64,000 bases of DNA from NCBI RefSeq assembly GCF_015477605.1, contig NZ_JADLQX010000007.1, forward strand, positions 62,001 to 126,000, given 5' to 3'. A program made the translations under genes and the position numbers. This document shows, piece after piece, positions 28,030-36,520 of this stretch. The notes under the pieces were generated by a model, which saw only the letters and a list, made by a program, of their open reading frames with translations, made no database searches and was not told the DNA's origin. This stretch comes from Nocardia amamiensis (GTDB taxonomy: Bacteria; Actinomycetota; Actinomycetes; Mycobacteriales; Mycobacteriaceae). Every line of letters begins with the position of its first letter. The stretch's first letter is position 1.

Positions 28030-28851
28030 GTGCCGTCGTGTGACGACATCGCGGCAGCCTGGCTGTCCAGCACCGATTTCGCCGGCGACCGCTCCGCCGT
28101 AGCTCTGTTGAGTCGCGCGATCAGCCCGCAGGATTTCGCGATCAAGCGTGATTCGCTGCCGGTGACCGCGGCGGCCGATCCGGCCACTTCCGCCGCCATC
28201 CTGGAACTCCTCGAACGCGGCCAGGTCCCCACCATGGCCGCGATCCGCACCCTGACGGCGCAGAACGAGATGCGCCGCGAGGCCGAACGCATCGAACGCC
28301 TCGGCCGTCGCGCGCAACGCAGCATCGACGACTTCGGAAGGGCGCTCGCCAAACTCGCCGACGCGCACTGGACCACGTACGGATACGGACCCACCCGCCG
28401 CGACGTGCTGTGCAGCGAGCAGATCATGACACTGATCCGCACTCGCGTCGGCGATATCGCACCCTCGGCGGTCAAGCATCTGTGGCTGATCGAACGGGCA
28501 CAGCGCGCCGGCTGGATCGCCTCCAACGCCAACCCCCGATCGCTCTGTGCCGCACGGCGTTTCTACGCCGCCCAGTACGGCAATCGAGTATCGCTGCGGC
28601 CGGTGAACACCATCGGCACCGCCATCGCGACCTACCTCGCCGACTATCTGGCCGAGCACGGCCGCGCGCCGCGGTGGTCGGTGGTCGCACAGGAGTTGCG
28701 GGACGACCGCGGCCGCCGGATTTTCCACAACACCGCCGATGCCCGTGCCCAGCAGCTCTGGCTGACCACCGCGGAGTGGGTCGCCATGCGTGACGATCTC
28801 CCCGTGCCAGGACGCAGAGGCCTGCGGGCGATCCGCAAATCCCGCGGCTGA
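28030..28851 (+). CDS. hypothetical protein, possibly DNA-associated
   Basis: A basic 273-residue soluble protein starting at a GTG (PSCDDIAAAWLSSTDFAG) with GGAGGAA about 10 bases upstream; a longer ATG-started form from 27859 would add a leader of poor composition. The middle is helical and charged (EMRREAERIERLGRRAQRSI), and two segments (YGPTRRDVLC and HGRAPRWSVVAQELR) look alike: in such proteins a G-x-x-P/R-x-W-x-x-V motif often marks a winged helix. I cannot name a family. It is isolated, in a low-GC setting, and may have been acquired. Confidence 0.6.
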   Translation: MPSCDDIAAAWLSSTDFAGDRSAVALLSRAISPQDFAIKRDSLPVTAAADPATSAAILELLERGQVPTMAAIRTLTAQNEMRREAERIERLGRRAQRSIDDFGRALAKLADAHWTTYGYGPTRRDVLCSEQIMTLIRTRVGDIAPSAVKHLWLIERAQRAGWIASNANPRSLCAARRFYAAQYGNRVSLRPVNTIGTAIATYLADYLAEHGRAPRWSVVAQELRDDRGRRIFHNTADARAQQLWLTTAEWVAMRDDLPVPGRRGLRAIRKSRG

Positions 28852-28885
28852 CCTCAGGCTCGTCCGGCGGCCTCGACAACGATTG

Positions 28886-28914
28886 GTTAGCGGCGTTACC
28901 CTAACGCCGTTAAC
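28886..28914. promoter_or_regulatory. probable TetR operator before the MMPL-TetR operon
   Basis: A 13-3-13 inverted repeat: left arm GTTAGCGGCGTTA and right arm TAACGCCGTTAAC match at 12 of 13 positions around CCC. It ends 19 bp before the MMPL start codon, over the expected promoter, and the operon's second gene encodes a TetR repressor. The likely arrangement is autorepression of both genes. Confidence 0.8.
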
Positions 28915-28933
28915 CTACCGAGGAGAAGCCGCG

Positions 28934-31180
28934 ATGCTGACCCGGATAGCCAGACTCATTACCCGCTCCCCGCGCGTCGTGCTCGCGACGGCGTTCGCCC
29001 TTGCCGTGCTGTTCGGCGTCTTCGGTGCGACCGCGGCCACCCATTTGAAGTCCGGCGGGTTCACCTCCGACGACGCCGAATCCGCCCGGGTCACCCAGCT
29101 CATCGCCGACAATTTCGGCGGCGCCGCACCCAACTTCGTGCTGCTGGTCAGCTCGGAGGCAGGCGCCGACGATCCGGCCGCCAAAGCGACAGGCATCGGA
29201 CTGGTGGACGCGCTGAAGGCGCGCTCGGGTGTGCAGGGCGTCCAGTCCTACTGGACCGCACCGCCGCCGTTGGCGAACGCGCTGCGGAGCACCGACGGCA
29301 AGAAAGCACTGGTCGTCGCCTTCCTGGACGGCGACGAAACCCAGATTCAGCAGACCGCGGGCGAATTGGAGAAGCAGTTCGCCGCGGACTCGGGTGGCGT
29401 CACGGTCCGCCTCGGCGGTATCGCGGCGATCTATCACGACGTGACCGAGCAGACCACCCGAGATCTCGCCCTCGCCGAGGGCGTCGCGGTGCCGCTGTCG
29501 ATGATCGTGCTGATCCTGGTGTTCGGCAGCCTGGTCGCCGCGGCTCTGCCGCTGGCCATCGGCGTGTTCGCCATCCTCGCCACACTGGCGATCCTGCGGC
29601 TGTTCACGCTGTTCACCGACGTCTCGATCTATGCGCTCAACATGACGACGGCAATGGGCCTGGCGCTGGCCATCGACGCCAGCCTGTTCATCGTCAGCCG
29701 CTTCCGCGAGGAACTCGGCAACGGCCTCGACACGACCGCGGCCACCATCCGGTCCGTACAGACCGCCGGACGCACCGTGCTGTTCTCGGCGCTGACCGTG
29801 GCGCTCTCGATGGCCGTGCTGAGCGTGTTCGACCTGTACTTCCTGAAGTCCTTCGCCTACGCGGGCGTCGCGGTCGTCGTCGCGGCGGCGGCCGCCTCGA
29901 TCGTGGTCCTGCCCGCCGCGCTGGTGTTGCTCGGCCCCCGGGTGAATTCCCTCGATCTGCGGGTTCCGCTGCGGCGCTTGTTCCGCCGCGGCGCTCCCGC
30001 GCCCGGCCCGCGGGCCCCGGAGGACACCGGCTGGTATCGCATGGTCAGCTGGGTGATGCGGCACGCGGCGCCGGTCGCGATCGTCATCATCGCCGTGCTG
30101 CTTGCGCTCGGCGCTCCGTTCCTCTCGGTCATGTTCGGTTACCCCGACGACCGGGTGCTGCCGACCAGCGCCTCCAGTCGCCAGGTCGGCGACGCACTGC
30201 GGACCCAGTTCCCGCAGGCCGACCCGGTCGCCAATACCACGATCGTGCTGGACGGATACCGCGGCGACACCGCCGCGATCGGCACGTATGCCGCCGAGCT
30301 GTCTCGGGTCGACGGCGTTCCGGGCGTGCTGTCCAGCGCCGGGACCTACGTGTCCGGGGCCCGCTTGGCCCCGCCTCCACCCGGCATGGCCAACGACACC
30401 GGGACATATCTGAGCGTCGCGACCAAGCTCGATCCCTTCTCGCCGGCCGGTGACCGGCAGCTGCAAGAGATCCGGGCGATCCCCGCGCCGGGCCCCGCGC
30501 TCTACGGCGGCGCGGCCGCGGCCAACGCCGACTCGCTGCACGCACTGGCCGCCCGGCTGCCGCTCGCCCTCGCGCTGATCGCCCTGACCACGTTCATCGT
30601 GCTGTTCCTGTTCACCGGCAGCGTGGTGCTGCCGATCAAAGCCCTTGTTTTGAACACTCTTTCGCTGGCAGCGGCGTTCGGCGCGATGGTGTGGGTGTTC
30701 CAGGAGGGCCATCTGTCCTGGCTGCTCGGCTTCACTCCGGTCGGCTATCTTGTGCCGACCATGCCGATCCTGATGTTCTGCCTGGCCTTCGGCCTCTCGA
30801 TGGACTACGAGGTGTTCCTGCTGTCGCGGGTGCGCGAGGAATGGCTGGCCACGCACGACAACACGCGCGCCGTCGCCATCGGCGTGGCACGCACGGGCCG
30901 GATCTTCACCGCGGCCGCCGTTCTGATGGCGATCGTGCTCGGCGCCCTGGTGACCTCCAAGGTGTCGTTCATGCAATTGCTCGGCCTCGGCCTGACGCTG
31001 ACCGTGCTCGCCGACGCCACGATCATCCGCGGCCTGCTCGCGCCCGCACTCATGCGGCTGCTCGGCAGGGCGAACTGGTGGGCGCCCGAACCCTTGGCGC
31101 GCCTGCACGCCAAGATCGGGCTGACCGAGGGTGAGGAGATCGCCGCGTCCCGCACGCTGGAAACCGCGGGACGGGCATGA
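28934..31180 (+). CDS. MMPL/RND family membrane transporter
   Basis: A 748-residue RND-superfamily protein with about 12 predicted membrane segments and two large external loops. It has the MMPL pattern: one N-terminal helix (VVLATAFALAVLFGVFGATA), then a loop, then helices including TAMGLALAIDASLFIVSRFRE, and the second-half counterpart FCLAFGLSMDYEVFLLSRVRE with its conserved Asp-Tyr. These Asp-Tyr pairs relay protons. At about 750 residues it is the short type of MMPL that exports lipids, siderophores or drugs. The ATG at 28934 follows GAGGAGAAG. The TetR gene overlaps its stop (ATGA). Substrate not known. Confidence 0.92.
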   Translation: MLTRIARLITRSPRVVLATAFALAVLFGVFGATAATHLKSGGFTSDDAESARVTQLIADNFGGAAPNFVLLVSSEAGADDPAAKATGIGLVDALKARSGVQGVQSYWTAPPPLANALRSTDGKKALVVAFLDGDETQIQQTAGELEKQFAADSGGVTVRLGGIAAIYHDVTEQTTRDLALAEGVAVPLSMIVLILVFGSLVAAALPLAIGVFAILATLAILRLFTLFTDVSIYALNMTTAMGLALAIDASLFIVSRFREELGNGLDTTAATIRSVQTAGRTVLFSALTVALSMAVLSVFDLYFLKSFAYAGVAVVVAAAAASIVVLPAALVLLGPRVNSLDLRVPLRRLFRRGAPAPGPRAPEDTGWYRMVSWVMRHAAPVAIVIIAVLLALGAPFLSVMFGYPDDRVLPTSASSRQVGDALRTQFPQADPVANTTIVLDGYRGDTAAIGTYAAELSRVDGVPGVLSSAGTYVSGARLAPPPPGMANDTGTYLSVATKLDPFSPAGDRQLQEIRAIPAPGPALYGGAAAANADSLHALAARLPLALALIALTTFIVLFLFTGSVVLPIKALVLNTLSLAAAFGAMVWVFQEGHLSWLLGFTPVGYLVPTMPILMFCLAFGLSMDYEVFLLSRVREEWLATHDNTRAVAIGVARTGRIFTAAAVLMAIVLGALVTSKVSFMQLLGLGLTLTVLADATIIRGLLAPALMRLLGRANWWAPEPLARLHAKIGLTEGEEIAASRTLETAGRA

Positions 31181-31866
31181 TCGGTGGCCGACGTCCGCGA
31201 TCGCCGCGCGGTTCCGGAGCCCAGCTGCGCGAGGAGATCCTGCGCGCCACCGCCGAACTGCTCGCCAGGACCGGCCATGCCGACGCCGTCTCGATCCGGG
31301 CGGTGAGCAAGCTGGTCGGGGTGAGCGCGCCGTCCATCTATCGGCACTTCGCGGACAAGGACGAGCTCATCGAGGCCGTCGTGGCCCAGGTCTTCGAGGA
31401 CCTGGCCGAGGCGATGCGGGCGGCCACCGATCCAACGACCTCACCGGTGACCCAGCTGCGCGACCAAGGTATGGCCTACGTCCGTTTCGCTCTGGCCCAT
31501 CCCGAGCAGTACCGGCTGGCGACCGCACCCGCCGAAACCTCGGGCGCGGTGGACCAAGTCCTCACCAGCGGAGCGTTCCAGCATTTCGCGGCCACCGTAC
31601 GCAAGTGCATGGACGACGGAACGATGGCGAGCCGCGACCCGCTGCCCGTCGTGCTGGAGCTCTGGTCGGTTGCCCACGGCATCGCCTCGCTACTGATCGC
31701 CAAACCTTTCCTGCCCTGGGGCGACGCGGAAGCGGTCGCGTCGCGCGTGATGAGTGCCGCGTGCATCGGCTACAGCGTGTTCGACCTGGTCGGCGCGGAT
31801 CCACCCACACCGGACGCGGTCACCGCCTGGGTACAGCGCCTTCGCCAGGATCCGATCCCGGACTGA
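31177..31866 (+). CDS. TetR/AcrR family repressor
   Basis: A 229-residue regulator with an N-terminal TetR helix-turn-helix (HADAVSIRAVSKLVGVSAPS followed by IYRHFADKDELIEAVVA) and an all-alpha ligand-binding domain carrying a WHG-like segment (ELWSVAHGIASLLIAKPFLP). Its ATG overlaps the MMPL stop codon, so the two are coupled, and a dyad upstream of the operon is the natural target. It probably represses the transporter until an exported compound binds. Confidence 0.92.
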   Translation: MIGGRRPRSPRGSGAQLREEILRATAELLARTGHADAVSIRAVSKLVGVSAPSIYRHFADKDELIEAVVAQVFEDLAEAMRAATDPTTSPVTQLRDQGMAYVRFALAHPEQYRLATAPAETSGAVDQVLTSGAFQHFAATVRKCMDDGTMASRDPLPVVLELWSVAHGIASLLIAKPFLPWGDAEAVASRVMSAACIGYSVFDLVGADPPTPDAVTAWVQRLRQDPIPD

Positions 31867-31930
31867 CCGAACCTCCGGTGCTCCAGCCCGCGCAGGTGTT
31901 CGGGCCGCAGGCCGTTGTACTGCGACGGGA

Positions 31931-33133
31931 TCAGCTCACCGAGTTCGCCGACGCGGTGAACGTATTGCACTGTGCCGCGCGATTCTTGTCCAGCCCCGTC
32001 TCGAACCACTGCCCGCCGTTCTCGGACGAACCGTGGTCGCGCATGTCCCCCGCCTGGTCGCCACGGCCGTAGGCGTCCTTGCGCGCGAGGGTGAGCTGCG
32101 AATCGGTCAGCGAGCCGCCCTCCGACGAGGACGAGAGGTACATGCCGTCGAAGCAGTTGGCCTGCAACTCGACTCGGCGCGACAATTCCAGCCCCTTGGC
32201 GCTGCGGGGCCCCACGTCGGCGCGTTCGCTGTTGGCCCGGCGCAGGATTCCCGACATCGCCTGCACGTGATGTCCGTACTCGTGTGCGAAGACCGACAGG
32301 TAGACCACCCAGTTGTCCTTGAAGTAGTCGGTCTGCAGCTGGCTGATCGGCATGTAGATGGTCTTGTTCGCCGGGCAGTAGAACGCGGCGAAATTGCTGG
32401 TCGAGCCGGTGCACGGCGTGGTGATGCCGGACGTGGTGGCGCTGACGTTCAGCGTGGGCGGCTGGAACGGCAGATTCGCCTTGCGCAGCACCGGCTTCCA
32501 CGCCGCCTCCAGGCACGACGCGGCGCTTTCGAAGAACTTGCGCGCCGCGTCCACCTCGGTGCTCCACGGGGAGTAAGTGCACCGCGCCGGGAGCAGTGTC
32601 GCGTTGGGGTCGGTCAGCAGCGGGTTGTCGCCGGTCTCCGAGGGTCCGGTCGAGCCATCCGGCTGGGAGTCGAAGGTGAAGCTGGGCTGGGGGCCCGACG
32701 CGTCGCTGTCGCCGCGTCCGACGGTGATCGCGTTGCGCACCAGTCCGCCCGCGACCAGGAACACGATCACGACCAGCAGCACCACCCAGCCGCCACCACC
32801 GCGTTTGCGCGGCGGCGGATAGGGCGGACGTCCAGGCGGACCATAGGGCATCGGCGGCGGAACTTGCGGGCGATGACCCGGCGCACCGAAGGTGGGCGGT
32901 TGGCCATATCCGGGCGGCGGGGCGTATCCCGGCGGCGGGGCGTATCCCGGCGGCGGCGCGTATCCCGGCGGAGCGCCGTGACCCGGCGGCGGGGCATATC
33001 CCGGCGGAGCGCCGTAAGCAGGAGGCGGGCCGTAACCCGGCTGCGAGCCCACGGGCGCACCGTAGCCGGGCTGCGGCGGAACCGGGCGCCCGCCATGCGG
33101 GACCGGCCCGTGTCCGTACGGTGGTTGTGTCAC
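31931..33133 (-). CDS. neutral zinc metallopeptidase (YpfJ family) with Pro/Gly-rich leader
   Basis: A 400-residue protein of the KPN_02809/YpfJ family (PF04228). The first 115 residues are a PPGY-rich cytoplasmic leader, then comes one membrane helix (GWVVLLVVIVFLVAGGLV) and an external catalytic domain. The zincin motif is HEYGH in VFAHEYGHHVQAMSG, with a downstream acidic segment ELQANCFDGMYL supplying the third ligand. Most members are of unknown physiological role. It converges on the TetR gene with 64 bp between stops. Confidence 0.9.
   Translation of the reverse strand: MTQPPYGHGPVPHGGRPVPPQPGYGAPVGSQPGYGPPPAYGAPPGYAPPPGHGAPPGYAPPPGYAPPPGYAPPPGYGQPPTFGAPGHRPQVPPPMPYGPPGRPPYPPPRKRGGGGWVVLLVVIVFLVAGGLVRNAITVGRGDSDASGPQPSFTFDSQPDGSTGPSETGDNPLLTDPNATLLPARCTYSPWSTEVDAARKFFESAASCLEAAWKPVLRKANLPFQPPTLNVSATTSGITTPCTGSTSNFAAFYCPANKTIYMPISQLQTDYFKDNWVVYLSVFAHEYGHHVQAMSGILRRANSERADVGPRSAKGLELSRRVELQANCFDGMYLSSSSEGGSLTDSQLTLARKDAYGRGDQAGDMRDHGSSENGGQWFETGLDKNRAAQCNTFTASANSVS
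32907..33014 (-). repeat. 18-bp tandem repeat encoding PPGYAP units
   Basis: Six imperfect 18-bp units, typically TATCCCGGCGGCGGGGCG on the plus strand, encode repeated PPPGYA units in the metallopeptidase leader. Number of units could vary by slippage. Confidence 0.8.
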
Positions 33134-33208
33134 GCCCCCGAACCCCTCGTCTCAGTGTTAGCCGACAGCCGCTGACGCAGAATAGCAAGCTGTCTAGAGT
33201 AGGCAGCC

Positions 33209-34840
33209 ATGCTGACTTTTCGGGGGGCCGCCGTAGGCGCGCTACTACTCGCCTCCGCGGGATTGCTGGCGTCGGCCCCGGTGGCCCACACGGAGCCCGC
33301 ACCGAGCGGTGTGACCATCACCGCCGATCTGAAGCTCAACCGCGAGGGCGTCCTCGAGGTGGTCGAGCAGGTGGCGGTGCCGCCGGACGGCTCGTTCCGG
33401 ATGTCACTTCCGCTGCGGCTGAAGGTGAGTGACGACGCCGAGCGCGTTTTCCAGGTCACCGACGTGGATACCGAAGGCGCCGGCACCGCGACGGTGGCGA
33501 ACGACCAGTTCACCATCGAGGCGAAGCCCGGCGAATCCACCTTCAAGTACTCGGTGCGGAACACGGTCAGCGACGCGCCGGGCACCCAGGTGTTCCGCTG
33601 GCTCGGCGTGCTCAACGCCGATATCGCCGCGATCAGCGCGACGCTGATCAGCCCCAGCTTCGAAATGGGCATCGTCGACTGCAAACTCGGCCCGCCCGGC
33701 AACACCCGGCCGTGCGCCGACGTCAAGGTCGAAGCCGACGGAGTGCTCTTCTTGGAGCAGACCGACCTGCACAAGGGCGACGCGATCGATCTGACCCTGC
33801 AGCTGCCGCCCGGCACCGTGCCGAGTAACGCCGACGTCCGCGACAGCGGCGCCGCGGGGCCCTTCTCCATCACTGCCCCGGTGCTCGTGGCGTTCGGCGT
33901 CCTGCTGCTCGCTCTGGCAGGCCTGGCCGCGTTCGTGCTGCGCGCCCGTCGTCAGGACGCCGCCGCGGGCAGCGGTTCGGAGACGATCGAGCCGTTGCTG
34001 CGCGAGAGCGATCGCGTGCAGTTCACCTCGCCCGACGGCGTGCTGCCCGGCGAGGCGGGCCTGCTGCTGGACGGGCATGTCGACCCCATCGACATCGCCG
34101 CCACCGTGGTGGATCTCGCGGTGCGCCGGTACATCCGGCTCGCTCCGCTCAGCGACCGGGACTGGCGGATCACCCGCGTGAACGCCCCCGACGACCAGCT
34201 GCGCGACTACGAGAAGGCGGTCTACCAAGCGCTGCTGCCCGCGGGCAGCGACGCGGTGACGCTCGCCGAGCTGCGCGCGCCGGGCCGTGTCGCCGCTGGA
34301 CCGGTACGCACCGCGCTGGTCGCCGACGCCGTCGCTCGCGGCAACTTCCTGGATCGCCGCCGCCCGGGCCCCGCGGTGTGGGTCGGCGGTGCGCTGGTCG
34401 TCGCGGGTATCGCCGCAACCGTCGCGCTCGCCCTGACCGCCGGGCACGCCCTGGTCGGCGTCGCCATCGCCCTCGGCGGCGTCGCGACCTTGCTGCTGCC
34501 GAAGTATCTGCCGGTCCGCACGGCTCGCGGATTGGAGCTCACCCGGCAGATCCGCGCGCTGCAACGCGGGTTGGAAGCGACGCGGCGCGAACAGATCCCG
34601 CCGATCGACCAGGAGACGGTGTTCTCCCGCGCCCTGCCGTTCACCGTGATCGGCGGGCGCGTCGACAACTGGATCCGCGTCTTCCGCGACCTCGATCCGT
34701 CGGCCGACGCGCAACCCGGCCTGTACTGGTTCGCCGGCTTCGAGCGCGAGCGCAACCTCCAACGCTTCGCAAGCCACTTCCCGTTCTTCATCACCGCGCT
34801 GGAAGGGCTGTTCGCGAGCGCGGGCGATCCGCACCGCTAG
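33209..34840 (+). CDS. DUF2207 domain-containing membrane protein
   Basis: A 543-residue exported membrane protein. A signal peptide (MLTFRGAAVGALLLASAGLL, cleaved near PVAHTE) leads to an external beta-rich DUF2207 domain (about 30-215; SGVTITADLKLNREGVLEV). A membrane helix follows (ITAPVLVAFGVLLLALAGLA), then a cytoplasmic domain (GLLLDGHVDPIDIAATVVDL), a helix pair (AVWVGGALVVAGIAATVALA and HALVGVAIALGGVATLLLP) and a C-terminal cytosolic tail. This layout is typical of DUF2207 proteins, whose function is not known. It is followed by a strong terminator shared with the convergent ROK gene. Confidence 0.9.
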   Translation: MLTFRGAAVGALLLASAGLLASAPVAHTEPAPSGVTITADLKLNREGVLEVVEQVAVPPDGSFRMSLPLRLKVSDDAERVFQVTDVDTEGAGTATVANDQFTIEAKPGESTFKYSVRNTVSDAPGTQVFRWLGVLNADIAAISATLISPSFEMGIVDCKLGPPGNTRPCADVKVEADGVLFLEQTDLHKGDAIDLTLQLPPGTVPSNADVRDSGAAGPFSITAPVLVAFGVLLLALAGLAAFVLRARRQDAAAGSGSETIEPLLRESDRVQFTSPDGVLPGEAGLLLDGHVDPIDIAATVVDLAVRRYIRLAPLSDRDWRITRVNAPDDQLRDYEKAVYQALLPAGSDAVTLAELRAPGRVAAGPVRTALVADAVARGNFLDRRRPGPAVWVGGALVVAGIAATVALALTAGHALVGVAIALGGVATLLLPKYLPVRTARGLELTRQIRALQRGLEATRREQIPPIDQETVFSRALPFTVIGGRVDNWIRVFRDLDPSADAQPGLYWFAGFERERNLQRFASHFPFFITALEGLFASAGDPHR

Positions 34841-34860
34841 CGCTTGGCGAGCACACCCGA

Positions 34861-34894
34861 AAAGGGCGACCAGCCACGCGGCTGGTCGCCCTTT
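34861..34894. terminator. bidirectional intrinsic terminator
   Basis: A perfect 15-bp stem, AAAGGGCGACCAGCC and its complement, with a 4-base loop lies between the convergent DUF2207 and ROK genes. A-runs and T-runs on each flank suit termination in both directions. Confidence 0.9.
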
Positions 34895-34903
34895 CTCTAT
34901 CGC

Positions 34904-36178
34904 TCAGTCGCTCAATACGGTACGCCGGATGGCGGCGAGCGGATCGGCGTAGAGGACGCTCAGCGAAGTCACCACCGCGGCGAATTCCTGTACTTTCCCG
35001 CCGAATCCGCTGATCCGGATATCGGTCGGCGGCAGAGTGGAGCCCTGGTTGAACGCGCGAGCCACATGGGCGACCGCGGGCCGGTAGGCGGTGAAGGCCT
35101 GGCCGCCCAGGACGACCCGATCCGGGTTGAGCATGTCGCGGACCATGGCCACGGTGTGCCCGAGGATGGTGGCTCGTTCGGCCAGCAGTTCGCGCGCGGG
35201 GTCCGACCCCGCTTCCGCCGCCCGGTACAGGTCTGCGATGGTCGAGCCCGCGGTTCCGTTGTGGGCCGGGATGATGCCGCGACCAACCGCCCTGGAGTGC
35301 AGCGAGCGATCGCCCACGGTCACCTCCAAGCAGCCGCGACGTCCGCAGGCGCATTCGACGTTCGAGCCGGTGGGCAAGTGCGCGATCGAGCCGGGGCCGT
35401 TACTCGGAGTGTGCACGCGACCGTCCAAAGTCACCGCGACACCGGCGGTTTCGCGCACATAGAAGTACAGGCTGCTGCCGCGCTCGATGCGGGCCTGGTC
35501 CTTCGGTTCGCCGGTGGGCAACAGCAGCTCGGATGCGGCCATCGCCTCGACATGCGGCGCCACCGACACCGGCAGCTCCAGTACCTCGCCGAGCACCGAA
35601 CCGAGCTGTGCGCCATGCCATTCCAGCTTCGGATGATCGACGACACCGGTGAGCGGGTCGACCCGGCCGCCGATCGCCACGCCGGCCCACAACGCCTTGC
35701 GCCGATGCCAGCGCTGCAAGAACGCTTTCGCGCTGCGGGCGACTGTGGTGGTGGCGAACTCCTGCCCGGTCTGCGGGGTGGCGATGGCCAGCCCGCCGAG
35801 AATGCGGCCGCGCAGATCGGCGGCCACGATCTTGGTGACCGCGGCGCCGATGTGAATGCCGATGGTCAGGTAGGCGTCGTGGTCGATCTCGAACGGGACG
35901 CGGGGGCGCCCCACCGCGCCCGAGGCCGTCAGGTCGGGACGCTCGCGCAGCAGCCCGGCGGCGAGCAACGCGGAAACCTGGCGGTTGACCGTCGCGATGC
36001 TCAAGCCCGTTGTGCGCGCGGCATTGTCGCGGGAAACGGGGCCGCCGGTCGCGGCGCGCAGCACCGCGGCCGCCGGGTTGTCGCCGATACGGAGCTCAGG
36101 AGCGACCACGGGCCGCTGAACTCGGACACGACCGCTGGCAACCCTGGAAACGGATCGGTCAAGGGTAGGAAGGGACAT
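34904..36178 (-). CDS. ROK family transcriptional repressor/sugar kinase-like protein
   Basis: A 424-residue NagC/XylR-type protein. Residues about 36-80 form a winged helix (GPVSRDNAARTTGLSIATVN). The ROK domain has the ATP-like motif GIHIGAAVTKIVAADLRG, and the zinc site is intact: His267, Cys276, Cys278 and Cys283 in CACGRRGCLE. The DGRVHTPSNGPGSIAHLP segment is typical of the sugar-binding region. No sugar genes are adjacent, so the effector is unknown. A perfect dyad lies 18 bp before the ATG, which suggests autoregulation. Confidence 0.92.
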   Translation of the reverse strand: MSLPTLDRSVSRVASGRVRVQRPVVAPELRIGDNPAAAVLRAATGGPVSRDNAARTTGLSIATVNRQVSALLAAGLLRERPDLTASGAVGRPRVPFEIDHDAYLTIGIHIGAAVTKIVAADLRGRILGGLAIATPQTGQEFATTTVARSAKAFLQRWHRRKALWAGVAIGGRVDPLTGVVDHPKLEWHGAQLGSVLGEVLELPVSVAPHVEAMAASELLLPTGEPKDQARIERGSSLYFYVRETAGVAVTLDGRVHTPSNGPGSIAHLPTGSNVECACGRRGCLEVTVGDRSLHSRAVGRGIIPAHNGTAGSTIADLYRAAEAGSDPARELLAERATILGHTVAMVRDMLNPDRVVLGGQAFTAYRPAVAHVARAFNQGSTLPPTDIRISGFGGKVQEFAAVVTSLSVLYADPLAAIRRTVLSD

Positions 36179-36195
36179 TGTGCAGATCCTTGCTG

Positions 36196-36219
36196 AAGTC
36201 CTGTTATCCAACAGGACTT
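36196..36219. promoter_or_regulatory. probable ROK operator (10-4-10 perfect palindrome)
   Basis: Arms AAGTCCTGTT (36196-36205) and AACAGGACTT (36210-36219) surround ATCC. It lies just upstream of the ROK start, over the likely promoter. It is the only perfect palindrome in this gap, so an autoregulatory operator is the simplest reading. Confidence 0.75.
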
Positions 36220-36464
36220 GCCTACATGGGCGACGAGGCAGCAAATGAGCAGGAAAAGCGGCTCAGCTGCAGCAAGAAAGGCGACACAGTTCGCGCGTCA
36301 AAGGCAGCCGCAGGCCCAGCGCGGCGGTCACATAAGTGACCCGCGGGAGGTTCCATCGGCTGGCAGACATGTCATCAAAATTAACACCGACATCCGCGAC
36401 GCACCAACCCCCGACTCGCCGTTGTGCGCGCCGGCACATTGTTTCCCCAGGTCGCGAGCACGCG

Positions 36465-36509
36465 AAAAAGACCCCGATCCACCGAGAAGCCCTCGGAACG
36501 GGGTCTTTT
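36465..36509 (-). terminator. intrinsic terminator of the secreted-protein gene
   Basis: An 11-bp stem, AAAAGACCCCG and CGGGGTCTTTT, extended by an inner CCGAG/CTCGG pairing, is followed on the minus strand by a run of T. It lies just after the stop of the 36521-37231 gene. Confidence 0.85.
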
Positions 36510-36520
36510 CACGCGACGGA

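Noticed and set aside
32907..33014. 18-bp repeats as a possible CRISPR array
   Set aside because: Units are head to tail without spacers and in frame within a coding sequence, so they are protein repeats.
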